Assembly (NCBI GenBank): GCA_017312345.1 | Contig: BLAA01000001.1 | Coordinates: 2,294,001-2,358,000 of the forward strand | DNA length: 64,000 nt | Origin: Candidatus Denitrolinea symbiosum | GTDB lineage: Bacteria; Chloroflexota; Anaerolineae; Anaerolineales; Villigracilaceae | Reading direction: 5' to 3' | In this document: piece by piece, positions 34,570-43,035 of the stretch | How the letters are laid out: the number at the start of each line of letters is the position of its first letter | Position numbering within the stretch: position 1 is the stretch's first letter | Program-made: the position numbers and the translations under genes | The notes under the pieces: model-generated | What the model was told of the DNA's origin: nothing | Seen by the model: the letters and a program-made list of their open reading frames with translations, nothing else | The model's database searches: none

Positions 34570-36477
34570 ATGCCAAAAGGATACAACGGAAAAATCCTGC
34601 ACGTTGACCTGACCAACGGAAAGCTCGAAATCGAAGAGCCGCAGGACGCCTTCTACCGCAAGTACCTGGGCGGTTCGGCCATGGGGATGCACTACATCCT
34701 GCGCGAAATGCCCAAGGGCGCCGATCCGCTCGGACCCGATAACGTCCTCACGCTGATGGTCGGGGTCGCCACCGGCGCGCCGATTTCCGGTCAGAGCCGC
34801 TTGAGCGCCAACGCCCGGTCTCCGCTCAGCGGCGGGATCGGCGACTCGCAAAGCGGCGGATTCTTCCCCGCCGAGTTGAAGTTCGCGGGCTTCGACGGGA
34901 TCGTCGTGAAAGGCAAATCGCCCAAACCCGTCTATCTCGCCATCGTGGAAGGGGAGGCTGAACTCCGCGACGCGTCTCACCTGGTCGGTAAATTGACGGG
35001 CGAGGTGGACGACATCATCCACGCCGAAGTGGACCCGAAGGCCGAAATTCTCCAGCACGGTCCTGGCGCGGAAAACGGCGTGTTGTATTCCACCATCGTC
35101 TCCATGTCCACGCGGCACAACGGACGCACAGGCATGGGCGCGGTGATGGCGTCCAAGAATCTCAAGGCTGTGGCGGCGCGCGGCACGAAGAAGGTCGAGA
35201 TGGCCGACGCGAAGGCGCTTGCCGCGCTCAACAAGTTCGGGCCGAAGGCCATCCCTGAGAACGGGGACATGGACGGCCTCGCCAAATTCGGCACCGCAGT
35301 CGTCGTCATGTTCAACAACACCATCGGCTGTCTTCCCACCCGCAACTATGACGAAGCCCAGTTCGAGGGCGCGGAGCCTGTCAGCGGCGAAAAGATGGCC
35401 GAGACCATCCTCCAAAAACGCGATACCTGCTACGCCTGCGTCGTCCGCTGCAAGCGCGTGGTCGAGATCAAAGACGGCCCCTACAAAGTGGATCCACGCT
35501 ACGGCGGTCCCGAATACGAGACCCTCGCCACCTTCGGTACATATTGCGGTATTGACGACCTGGCGGCCGTCTCGCTCGCCAACCAGATTTGCAACGAATA
35601 CGCCGTGGACACCATCGCCTGCGGCGCGACCATCGCCTTCGCGATGGAGTGCTTCGAAAAGGGCATCATCACGACGAAAGAAACGGGCGGCTATGAATTG
35701 AAATTCGGCGACGCCGAGGCCATGCTCCGAACGCTCAATCACATCGTCAAAGCGGATAGCGAATTCGGGCGGACGCTCGGCCTGGGTTCAGAGCGCGCCG
35801 CGAAAATCTGGGGGCGGGGCGCGGACGAATGTCTCATCACGGTCAAAGGCGCCGAGGCTCCCGCGCACATGCCGCAAGCCAAGCGCAGTCTCGCGCTCAT
35901 CTACGCCGTCAATCCTTTCGGCGCGGACCACCAATCCAGCGAACACGATCCCTACTACGAGGAGGGCGTGGGCGACTTCAACCTCGACCGCCTCAAACAG
36001 ATCGGGCTGGGCGCGCCGCAGCCGGCTTACTCGCTCACCGACGAAAAGATCCGCTTCGCCTACGAGACCGAAGTCTTCTACTCGATGCTGGACTCCGCCG
36101 CGCTCTGCCAATTCGTCTTCGGTCCTGCCTGGACGCTCTACGACGGCGAGCAAACTGCGGCGGCGCTCCGCGCCGTCACCGGCTGGGACATCACGCTCGA
36201 CGAGTTAATGGCGGTCGGGCGCCGCCGCCTGAACCTTTTCCGCGCCTTCAACGCCCGCGAAGGATTCGGACGCAAGGACGATTACCTGCCCAAGAAATTC
36301 TTCAAACCCTTGAAGGGGACCGGCCCGACGGCGGGCTTCGCCATCACTCACGAGGAGCTGGATACCGCCATCGACGCGTACTACAAGCTGGCAGGCTGGA
36401 CCGCCAACGGCGTCCCCACCCGCGCGGGACTCAGACAACTCGAGATCGAGTGGGCGGCGGATTATCTGCCCGCGTAG
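34570..36477 (+). CDS. Aldehyde:ferredoxin oxidoreductase family protein (tungsten-pterin)
   Basis: The ATG at 34570, with GGAGGA upstream, gives 635 residues, close to the family norm. GYNGKILHVDL at the N-terminus, SANARSPLSGGIGDSQSGG in domain 1 and GRTGMGAVMASKNLKA in the pterin region are AOR features. The [4Fe-4S] ligands are C287-x2-C290-x3-C294 with C513 as fourth. The family oxidises aldehydes to acids and passes electrons to ferredoxin with a tungsten or molybdenum bis-pterin centre. Next to aldehyde-producing amine catabolism it could oxidise amino- or semialdehydes anaerobically; the true substrate is unknown. Confidence 0.87.
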   Translation: MPKGYNGKILHVDLTNGKLEIEEPQDAFYRKYLGGSAMGMHYILREMPKGADPLGPDNVLTLMVGVATGAPISGQSRLSANARSPLSGGIGDSQSGGFFPAELKFAGFDGIVVKGKSPKPVYLAIVEGEAELRDASHLVGKLTGEVDDIIHAEVDPKAEILQHGPGAENGVLYSTIVSMSTRHNGRTGMGAVMASKNLKAVAARGTKKVEMADAKALAALNKFGPKAIPENGDMDGLAKFGTAVVVMFNNTIGCLPTRNYDEAQFEGAEPVSGEKMAETILQKRDTCYACVVRCKRVVEIKDGPYKVDPRYGGPEYETLATFGTYCGIDDLAAVSLANQICNEYAVDTIACGATIAFAMECFEKGIITTKETGGYELKFGDAEAMLRTLNHIVKADSEFGRTLGLGSERAAKIWGRGADECLITVKGAEAPAHMPQAKRSLALIYAVNPFGADHQSSEHDPYYEEGVGDFNLDRLKQIGLGAPQPAYSLTDEKIRFAYETEVFYSMLDSAALCQFVFGPAWTLYDGEQTAAALRAVTGWDITLDELMAVGRRRLNLFRAFNAREGFGRKDDYLPKKFFKPLKGTGPTAGFAITHEELDTAIDAYYKLAGWTANGVPTRAGLRQLEIEWAADYLPA

Positions 36478-36516
36478 TTAAATACAAGATTCCAAGTTTG
36501 CAGCACGGAGGATAAC

Positions 36517-37941
36517 GTGGACTACAAGTTACTGATCAACGGCGAGTGGGTTGGGGGCGGCACGCTCCTGGAAGTGACGAACAAGTACAACGGTAAAGTG
36601 ATCGGCACATTGCCGGCCGCCAGCAGCGAAATGCTGGACGCCGCCATCGCCGCCGCCGAACGCGCCGAAGACGTGATGGCGGAAATGCCCGCTCACAAAC
36701 GAGCGGACATCCTGCTGCGAACCGCCGCGCTCATCCGCGAGCGCGCCGACGACCTCGCCAAGACCATCGCGGCCGAGGCGGGCAAAGCCATGAAGTTCGC
36801 CCGCGCCGAAGTGGACCGCGCCCAAAGCACGTTTACGATCGCGGCCGAGGAAGCCAGGCGGCTGCACGGCGAGACCTTCCCACTGGATGCCGTCCCGTCG
36901 GGAGAGGGCTACTTTGGCTTTTTCACCCGCCGTCCCATAGGCGTGATTGCCGCCATCAGCCCGTTCAACTTCCCGTTGAATTTGGTCGCGCACAAAGTCG
37001 CTCCCGCCATCGCGTCAGGAAACACCCTTGTCCTCAAACCCGCTACAACCACGCCGTTGACCGCCGTCAAGTTATGCGAGATTTTGATGGAGGCCGGGCT
37101 TCCGCCCGGCGTGATCAACCTTGTGGCCGGGTCCGGCTCCACCGTGGGTGAATGGCTCGTCTCCGACCCGCGCGTGGACAAAGTCACCTTCACGGGCAGC
37201 CCGCCTGTGGGCGCGCACATCCTCGCCGTGGCGGGCATCAAGAAGGTGACGCTCGAACTGGGGAATACATCCCCGGTCATCGTCGCGCCGGACGCCGACC
37301 TGGACTTTGTCGCCAAACGCTGCGCGCTCGGCGCGTTCTACAATTCGGGACAGGTGTGCATTTCCGTCCAGCGCATCTACAGCCAGAAGCAGGTCTTCGA
37401 GCCGTTCGCGGAGAAATTCGTCAAGGCGACGGAGGCGATGGTCGTGGGCGATCCGCTCGACGAGCGCGTGGACGTCGGCCCGATGATCGACTCGAAGGAA
37501 GTGGACCGCATCGAAGGTTGGGTCAACGAGGCGCAGGGCAGCGGCGCGAAAGTGTTGACGGGCGGCAAACGCGACGGGACGGTCTATTATCCGACCGTGC
37601 TGGCGGGCGTCGAACCCGACATGAAGGTCGTCGCCGAGGAGACGTTCGCGCCGGTTGCGTCGGTCATCTCCAGCGACGATTTCGAGTCCGCGCTGCAGCA
37701 GGCCAACGACAGCAAGTTCGGCCTGCAGGTCGGCGTCTTCACCAACGACATCAACCGCGTCCTCAGGGCAATCAAACGGCTCAACTTCGGCGGCGTCATC
37801 GTCAACGATACGCCCAACTTCCGCGCCGATCACATGCCCTATGGCGGCAACCGCCAGAGCGGACTGGGACGCGAAGGCGTGCGGTTTGCAATGGAGGATA
37901 TGACCAATATTCAAATGGTCGCGATTCGGACAGACGCTTAA
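36517..37941 (+). CDS. NAD(P)-dependent aldehyde dehydrogenase, succinate-semialdehyde/lactaldehyde type
   Basis: Translation starts at GTG 36517 after CGGAGGATAAC. The 474-residue enzyme has SPFNFPLNLVAHKVAPA (nucleotide cleft), FTGSPPVG, the general base in LELGN and the nucleophile C281 in NSGQVC. LGNTSPVIV and GQVCISVQRIY point to the lactaldehyde/succinate-semialdehyde/GapN-like group. In this operon, oxidation of succinate semialdehyde from GABA is the most economical role. It sits between the AOR and the aminobutyraldehyde dehydrogenase. Confidence 0.8.
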   Translation: MDYKLLINGEWVGGGTLLEVTNKYNGKVIGTLPAASSEMLDAAIAAAERAEDVMAEMPAHKRADILLRTAALIRERADDLAKTIAAEAGKAMKFARAEVDRAQSTFTIAAEEARRLHGETFPLDAVPSGEGYFGFFTRRPIGVIAAISPFNFPLNLVAHKVAPAIASGNTLVLKPATTTPLTAVKLCEILMEAGLPPGVINLVAGSGSTVGEWLVSDPRVDKVTFTGSPPVGAHILAVAGIKKVTLELGNTSPVIVAPDADLDFVAKRCALGAFYNSGQVCISVQRIYSQKQVFEPFAEKFVKATEAMVVGDPLDERVDVGPMIDSKEVDRIEGWVNEAQGSGAKVLTGGKRDGTVYYPTVLAGVEPDMKVVAEETFAPVASVISSDDFESALQQANDSKFGLQVGVFTNDINRVLRAIKRLNFGGVIVNDTPNFRADHMPYGGNRQSGLGREGVRFAMEDMTNIQMVAIRTDA

Positions 37942-37982
37942 CGTCGCCGCCAGGGCGATAATACATACCGAGGAGCATAACT

Positions 37983-39422
37983 GTGGAACACAAACTTTGG
38001 ATTAACGGTAAGTGGGAAGACACGCAGGACGGCCGGATGATGGCTGTGGAAGACCCGACGACGGGAAAGAAGATCGCCGAAGTGGCGGACGCCGGTCGCG
38101 CAGACGTGGACCGAGCAGTGCAGGCCGCCAAAGCCGCCTTCTACGACGGTCGCTGGTCCAAAAAGACGCCGGGCGAGCGCTCGAAACTGATCTGGAAACT
38201 GGCGGATATCATCGAGGCCAACAGCGAGGCCATCGCCAGACTCGAATCTGAAAACACGGGCAAACCGTACGCGTTCGTCAGTCTCGGCGGCGACGTCCCC
38301 TTCGCGGTGGACAACCTGCGCTTCTTCGCCGGCGCGGCGCGCGACACGCACGGTTCGCACGCGGGCGAATATATGCCCGGCTACACTTCCATGTATCGCC
38401 GCGAGCCCGTCGGCGTCGTCGGGCAGATCGCGCCGTGGAACTATCCATTTATGATGGCGGCATGGAAGATCGGTCCCGCGCTGGCGGCAGGCTGCACCAT
38501 CGTGCTGAAACCCGCGCCCGGCACGCCTCTCACCACGCTCATGCTCGCGGACTTCATTAAGGAAGCCGGCATCCCCGATGGCGTGGTCAACATCGTCACC
38601 GGCGGAAACGATACGGGGCAGGCCCTTGTCGAGCATCCCGACGTGCGCATGGTGAGTCTCACCGGATCCACCGGCACCGGCAAGAAGATCATGAAGACCG
38701 CCGCGGACACGCTCAAGCGCGTCCACCTCGAATTGGGCGGCAAAGCGCCGTTCATCGTGTTCGACGATTCCGATCCCGAACTGGTCGCGGCGAAAGCCTC
38801 CACCGCCGCGTTCCTGAACTCGGGACAGGACTGCACCGCGGCGACGCGTCTCTATGTCGAGAAGAGCAATATCCAGGTCATGCAGGAAGCGGTCGTCGAG
38901 GCCATGCGAAACGTCAAGATCGGCATGCCGTTCGAAGACGGCGTCCAGATGGGGCCGCTGATTTCGGGCGTCCAGAAGGAACGCGTGAGCGGTTTTGTGG
39001 AGCGCGCCAAGGCCCAGGGCGCGAAGATCTTGACGGGCGGCGGCACGCCCAAGGGATTCGACTCGGGCTACTTCTTCGAGCCGACCGTGATCGCCAACGT
39101 CCAGCAGGATTGGGAGATCGTCCAGAACGAAGTGTTCGGCCCCGTCATCACCGTACAGGGATTCGACGACGAAGCCGACGCGCTGAGCAAGGGCAACGAC
39201 GTGCTGTACGGGCTGGCGGCTTCGGTCTTCACCCGCGACATCGGGCGCGCCATGCGCCTCTCTTCCGAACTGGAATTCGGCACGGTGTGGATCAACGACC
39301 ACCTGCCGCTGACCTCCGAAACGCCGCACGGCGGATTTAAACAATCGGGCTTCGGCAAGGACCTGTCCGCCGAGGCGATTGGCGATTATCAGATCACCAA
39401 ACACGTGATGATCGCCCACTGA
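37983..39422 (+). CDS. patD: Gamma-aminobutyraldehyde dehydrogenase
   Basis: A 479-residue aldehyde dehydrogenase starting at GTG 37983 behind GAGGAG. APWNYPFMMAAWKIGPALA, GSTGTGKKIM, LELGGKAPFIV (general base) and C284 in NSGQDCTAATR are present; the GQDCTA wording and the HEEF-like VFGPVITVQGF region are typical of YdcW/PatD rather than of betaine aldehyde dehydrogenase. The enzyme oxidises 4-aminobutanal (from PatA) to GABA with NAD. It is followed 30 bases later by gabT, matching the metabolic order. 3-Aminopropanal could be a second substrate. Confidence 0.85.
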   Translation: MEHKLWINGKWEDTQDGRMMAVEDPTTGKKIAEVADAGRADVDRAVQAAKAAFYDGRWSKKTPGERSKLIWKLADIIEANSEAIARLESENTGKPYAFVSLGGDVPFAVDNLRFFAGAARDTHGSHAGEYMPGYTSMYRREPVGVVGQIAPWNYPFMMAAWKIGPALAAGCTIVLKPAPGTPLTTLMLADFIKEAGIPDGVVNIVTGGNDTGQALVEHPDVRMVSLTGSTGTGKKIMKTAADTLKRVHLELGGKAPFIVFDDSDPELVAAKASTAAFLNSGQDCTAATRLYVEKSNIQVMQEAVVEAMRNVKIGMPFEDGVQMGPLISGVQKERVSGFVERAKAQGAKILTGGGTPKGFDSGYFFEPTVIANVQQDWEIVQNEVFGPVITVQGFDDEADALSKGNDVLYGLAASVFTRDIGRAMRLSSELEFGTVWINDHLPLTSETPHGGFKQSGFGKDLSAEAIGDYQITKHVMIAH

Positions 39423-39452
39423 TTCCCGTTTCTTTTGAGCGGAAAGGATATC

Positions 39453-40736
39453 ATGACGTCCCAACTCTATCAGGATAATTTCCCGCGCATGACTCCGGCC
39501 TGGAGTCGCATCTTCAACTTCGTCGCCGACCGCGCCGAAGGCTCGTATATCTACACCGACGACGGGCGGAAACTGCTGGACTTCACCTGCGGCATCGGCG
39601 TGGCGAACACGGGACACTGCCACCCGAAAGTCGTGGAGGCGATCCGCGAGCAGGCGGGTAACTTCATCCACGCGCAGGTGAACATCGTCATCCACAAACC
39701 GATGCTGCAACTCATCGAGGAGATCCGTCCGCTCGTCCCGCCTTCGATTGACTCGTTTTTCTTCGCGAACTCCGGCGCGGAGGCGCTGGAGAACGCGGTC
39801 AAACTCGCCAAGGTCGCGACCAGCCGCCCGAACGTGATCGTCTTCAGCGGCTCCTTCCACGGGCGCACCCACGCGACAATGTCCCTGACCACTTCCAAGA
39901 CGATCTATCGCGCGGGCTTTTCCCCGCTGCTGGGGGGCGTGTACGTCGCTCCCTTTCCCTATGCCTTCAACCTGAAGATGACCGAGGCAGAGGCTAGTCA
40001 ATATGCGCTGGAGCGTCTGGAATACCTGCTTGCTTCGCAGACCGCGCCGAAAGAGACCGCCGCCATCATCATCGAGACCGTCCTTGGCGAAGGCGGATAC
40101 GTCGTCCCGCCCGCCGCGTTCATGAAAGGCCTGCGAGAGATTTGCGACAAGCACGGTATTTTGCTCATCCTCGACGAAGTCCAATCGGGATTTGGCCGCA
40201 CGGGCAAGTGGTTCGCCTTCGAACATTTCGGCATCGTCCCCGACATTATGACCGTCGCGAAGGGAATGGCTTCGGGCATGCCGCTCTCCGGCGTGTTCAG
40301 TCGCACGGACCTGATGAAGAAACTCGACGTCGGCTCCATCGGCGGGACCTACGGCGGGAACGCGATCGCCTGCGCCGCGGGAGTCGCCACCATCCGCGCG
40401 CTGCGCGAAGAGAAGATGGTGGAAAACGCGGCCGAACGCGGCGTCCAACTGATGACGGGACTCCGCAAATTGCAGGAGGAATATCCCCAGATCGGCGACG
40501 TGCGCGGCAAGGGACTCATGGTCGGCACGGAATTCATCGTGGACGGCAGCCAGGCGAAAGCCAAACCGCTCGTCAAGGAGATCGTCCGCGCCGCCGAGGA
40601 GCGCAACCTGCTCCTACTCTCGTGCGGGACCTACGACAACACCGTCCGCTGGATCCCGCCGCTGAATGTAACGGGCGAACAGATCAACGATGGCCTTGCT
40701 GTATTTGGCGAAGCATTGAAGGCGGCGATAAAATAG
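39453..40736 (+). CDS. gabT: 4-aminobutyrate aminotransferase
   Basis: The ATG at 39453 follows AAAGGA and gives 427 residues. Class III features are NSGAEALENAVKLAK, FSGSFHGRTHATMSLT, ETVLGEGGYVVPP, DEVQSGFGRTGKWFAFE and K270 in TVAKGMASGMPLSG. The GRTHATMSLT and GEGGY motifs match GABA aminotransferase better than ornithine or acetylornithine enzymes. It converts GABA and 2-oxoglutarate to succinate semialdehyde and glutamate, after PatA and PatD. It closes the operon begun by the AOR gene. Confidence 0.85.
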   Translation: MTSQLYQDNFPRMTPAWSRIFNFVADRAEGSYIYTDDGRKLLDFTCGIGVANTGHCHPKVVEAIREQAGNFIHAQVNIVIHKPMLQLIEEIRPLVPPSIDSFFFANSGAEALENAVKLAKVATSRPNVIVFSGSFHGRTHATMSLTTSKTIYRAGFSPLLGGVYVAPFPYAFNLKMTEAEASQYALERLEYLLASQTAPKETAAIIIETVLGEGGYVVPPAAFMKGLREICDKHGILLILDEVQSGFGRTGKWFAFEHFGIVPDIMTVAKGMASGMPLSGVFSRTDLMKKLDVGSIGGTYGGNAIACAAGVATIRALREEKMVENAAERGVQLMTGLRKLQEEYPQIGDVRGKGLMVGTEFIVDGSQAKAKPLVKEIVRAAEERNLLLLSCGTYDNTVRWIPPLNVTGEQINDGLAVFGEALKAAIK

Positions 40737-40780
40737 TCGAGGGTCGCGCCTTTTGCGATTGCTTTCCTGGCAGCCACCTC

Positions 40781-40804
40781 ATGTGATGTATAATGTGATG
40801 TATA
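40781..40804 (+). promoter_or_regulatory. Tandem 12-bp direct repeat overlapping a -10 box, VapBC operator-promoter
   Basis: ATGTGATGTATA occurs twice back to back (40781-40792, 40793-40804). A perfect TATAAT (40789-40794) spans the junction. The antitoxin start is 17 bases beyond, after AGGAG. Autorepression by the RHH antitoxin is the expected use. Confidence 0.55.
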
Positions 40805-40820
40805 GTCGCAGGAGTAACCC

Positions 40821-41114
40821 ATGGCGCAAATGATTCGAAAGCAAATCTATATTCAAAAAAGCCAGGAAGAACGCTTGAAAAAAATCGCCGAAGCGCGCGG
40901 CGTCAGCGAGGCGGAAATCATCCGCCGCGCGTTGGAAACGGAGCTACGTTTCATTGGTTATCGGCCCGCTTACAATCTTGAAGCTTGGGAGAGAATTTAC
41001 AAATTTCTCCAGGAAATGGAAAAGCGCGGGCCTGTTCCGCAGCGAAAACGTGATTGGACTCGCGAGGAACTCTATGAAGAGAGAATGAAACGCTATGACC
41101 GAAATACTGATTGA
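40821..41114 (+). CDS. Ribbon-helix-helix antitoxin (VapB/CopG type)
   Basis: A 97-residue protein with AGGAG before the ATG. Residues 5-40 (RKQIYIQKSQEERLKKIAEA, then GVSEAEIIRRALE) form a ribbon-helix-helix DNA-binding domain. The charged C-terminal half would wrap around and inhibit the PIN toxin. It overlaps the toxin gene by 20 bases, the usual coupling. The two direct repeats in front of it are the likely operator. VapBC modules are often acquired; this one follows gabT directly. Confidence 0.85.
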   Translation: MAQMIRKQIYIQKSQEERLKKIAEARGVSEAEIIRRALETELRFIGYRPAYNLEAWERIYKFLQEMEKRGPVPQRKRDWTREELYEERMKRYDRNTD

Positions 41115-41541
41115 TACAAACCTGTTGGTTTATATGTTCGATCTTGCGGAAGAAGTAAAGCGGAAAAAAGCCATAGGTATCATTCGCGAATTGGAAATTA
41201 ATCAGCGCGGTTGTTTAAGCGTTCAATGCCTTTCAGAGTTTGTCAATGCAACCACCCGCGGCAATGCGCCTCTCCTGACGCATTCGGAAGCAGAGGAGCA
41301 TGTAGGCAATTTCCTTCAAGCTTTTCCAACTTTTCCCCTCACACCGACGATCATTATGGAAGCCTTGCGCGGCGCGCGAGAACATTCAGTTTCGTATTAC
41401 GACGCGCAAATCTGGGCGTGCGCGCACCTAAACCAAATCCTTGTGATATTCAGCGAAGATTTTTCCGACGGGCGCGTGATTGAAGGCATTCGATTCGCAA
41501 ACCCTTTCTCCGAGACTTTTGAACTGGAAAAATGGCTTTAA
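41095..41541 (+). CDS. PIN-domain ribonuclease toxin (VapC type)
   Basis: A 148-residue PIN protein: ILIDTNLLVYMFD supplies the first metal-binding aspartate (D7), CLSEFVNATTR the glutamate, and SYYDAQIWACAHLNQILVIFSEDFSDG the two remaining acidic residues. PIN toxins cut tRNA or rRNA when not bound by their antitoxin. All catalytic residues are present, so the toxin should be active. It overlaps the antitoxin gene by 20 bases and is followed by a strong hairpin. Confidence 0.87.
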   Translation: MTEILIDTNLLVYMFDLAEEVKRKKAIGIIRELEINQRGCLSVQCLSEFVNATTRGNAPLLTHSEAEEHVGNFLQAFPTFPLTPTIIMEALRGAREHSVSYYDAQIWACAHLNQILVIFSEDFSDGRVIEGIRFANPFSETFELEKWL

Positions 41542-41561
41542 AGTGAAGGGCGAATGCTGGC

Positions 41562-41596
41562 AAGGACTTCCGATGCCTGAAAACTCGGAAGTCCTT
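41562..41596 (+). terminator. Terminator after vapC-like gene
   Basis: A perfect 12-bp stem (AAGGACTTCCGA with its complement at 41585-41596) and an 11-base loop, followed by TTGACTTTTG. The T-run is interrupted, so efficiency is uncertain. Confidence 0.6.
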
Positions 41597-41624
41597 TGAC
41601 TTTTGACCTTACTTCTCAGGAATT

Positions 41625-42983
41625 ATGAACAACATCCTCAACCGCTCCAAACTCGAATCTCTCCTCCAGCAGGAAGAAGCCCTCTTCCACAAAACCCACC
41701 CCAAATCCTACGAACTCTACCAGCGCGCCCGCAAATCCCTGCATGGCGGCGTGCCGATGTTGTGGATGGTGCGCTGGGCGGGATCGTTCCCCGTCTTCGT
41801 GAAGGAAGCCAAAGGCGCGCGCTTCACCGACGTGGACGGCAACTCGTACATTGACTTCTGCCTCGGCGACACGGGCGCGATGACAGGTCACGGCCCCGAC
41901 GCGACGAACGAAGCCATCAACGAGCAGATCCAAAAAGGCATCACGCTCATGCTCCCCTACGAAGACGTGATCTGGGTCGGCGAAGAATTACAGCGCCGCT
42001 TCAGCCTTCCCTTCTGGCAGTTCGCCCTCACCGCCACCGACGCCAACCGCTTCGCCCTCCGCATGGCGCGTATGATTACAGGGCGTCCCAAAATCCTCGT
42101 CTTCAACTATTGCTATCACGGCTCGGTGGACGAAACCTTCATCACCCTCGACGAGGAAGGCACGCCCATCTCGCGTCCCAACAACATGGGGCCGCAAATT
42201 GACCCGCGCGAGACGACCAAGGTCATCGAGTTCAACGACGTCGCCGCGCTCGAAACCGCGCTCTCCGCCCGTGACGTCGCGGCCGTCCTCGCCGAACCCG
42301 TGATGACCAACATCGGCATCATCCATCCCGACGACGGCTACCACGAAGCCCTGCGCGAACTGACGCGCAAATACGGGACCTATCTCATCATTGACGAGAC
42401 TCACACCATCTGCGCGGGTCCTGGCGGATACACCGCCTCGCGCGGACTTCAACCGGACTTCCTGACCCTCGGCAAGCCCCTCGCTGGAGGCGTCCCCGCC
42501 GCGGTCTACGGGTTTACCGAGGAGGTCTCGAAGGCCTTCTCCGCCAAAATGGACCTCGACGACGCGGACGTGGGCGGCATCGGCGGGACGCTGGCGGGCA
42601 ACGCCCTGTCCATCGCCGCGATGAAGGCCACATTGCAAAACGTCCTCACCGACGAGTTTTACGCCAAAGCCGTCGCCTTGCAGGAGAAATTTACCGCGGG
42701 CGTGGAAGAAGTGATCGCCGAATACAAACTCCCGTGGATCGTCAAACGTCTCGGCAACCGCTCGGAGTACTGGTTCCGCCCGACCCCGCCGCGCAACGGC
42801 GGCGAAGCCGCCGCCGCCATTGACCACGAACTCGACCGCTACATGCATCTCTTCGCCCTCAACCGCGGCATCCTGATGACGCCCTTCCACAACATGGCGC
42901 TCATCTCGCCCGACACCACGCAAGCCGACGTGGACCATCACACAAAGACATTCCGCGAAGCCGTTCAAGCGTTATTCGGATAA
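41625..42983 (+). CDS. Class III PLP aminotransferase, glutamate-1-semialdehyde-aminomutase-like fold (second copy)
   Basis: A 452-residue relative of the enzyme at 20568. It has LHGGVPMLWMVRWAG, the DGNSYIDFCLGDTGAMTGH region, YCYHGSVDETF, IIDETHTICAGPGGY (pyridine aspartate D-E-T instead of D-E-V) and the PLP lysine K284 in TLGKPLAGGVP. Relatives of this type are annotated simply as aspartate aminotransferase family; the DETHT signature separates it from HemL. It probably acts on a beta- or omega-amino acid. It lies after the VapBC pair and 52 bases before uvrC, at the far edge of the amine island. Confidence 0.78.
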   Translation: MNNILNRSKLESLLQQEEALFHKTHPKSYELYQRARKSLHGGVPMLWMVRWAGSFPVFVKEAKGARFTDVDGNSYIDFCLGDTGAMTGHGPDATNEAINEQIQKGITLMLPYEDVIWVGEELQRRFSLPFWQFALTATDANRFALRMARMITGRPKILVFNYCYHGSVDETFITLDEEGTPISRPNNMGPQIDPRETTKVIEFNDVAALETALSARDVAAVLAEPVMTNIGIIHPDDGYHEALRELTRKYGTYLIIDETHTICAGPGGYTASRGLQPDFLTLGKPLAGGVPAAVYGFTEEVSKAFSAKMDLDDADVGGIGGTLAGNALSIAAMKATLQNVLTDEFYAKAVALQEKFTAGVEEVIAEYKLPWIVKRLGNRSEYWFRPTPPRNGGEAAAAIDHELDRYMHLFALNRGILMTPFHNMALISPDTTQADVDHHTKTFREAVQALFG

Positions 42984-43023
42984 CTCACGGACAAGCGCGC
43001 CGCGCGCGCGATTTTGTCTGTGC

Positions 43024-43029
43024 TAAAAT
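43024..43029 (+). promoter_or_regulatory. -10 box (TAAAAT) abutting uvrC start
   Basis: TAAAAT ends six bases before the uvrC ATG, and no Shine-Dalgarno sequence is present. The layout fits a leaderless mRNA. No convincing -35 box is seen in the GC-rich upstream stretch. Confidence 0.4.
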
Positions 43030-43035
43030 AATCGC

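Noticed and set aside
32992..35742. A 916-codon open frame on the minus strand
   Set aside because: It runs antisense through the saccharopine-dehydrogenase-like gene and part of the AOR gene, has no family motifs and arises from GC-rich codon positions.
37938..40448. An 836-codon minus-strand frame opposite patD and gabT
   Set aside because: Mirror frame of two well-supported enzymes; its translation is arginine- and aspartate-rich without domains.
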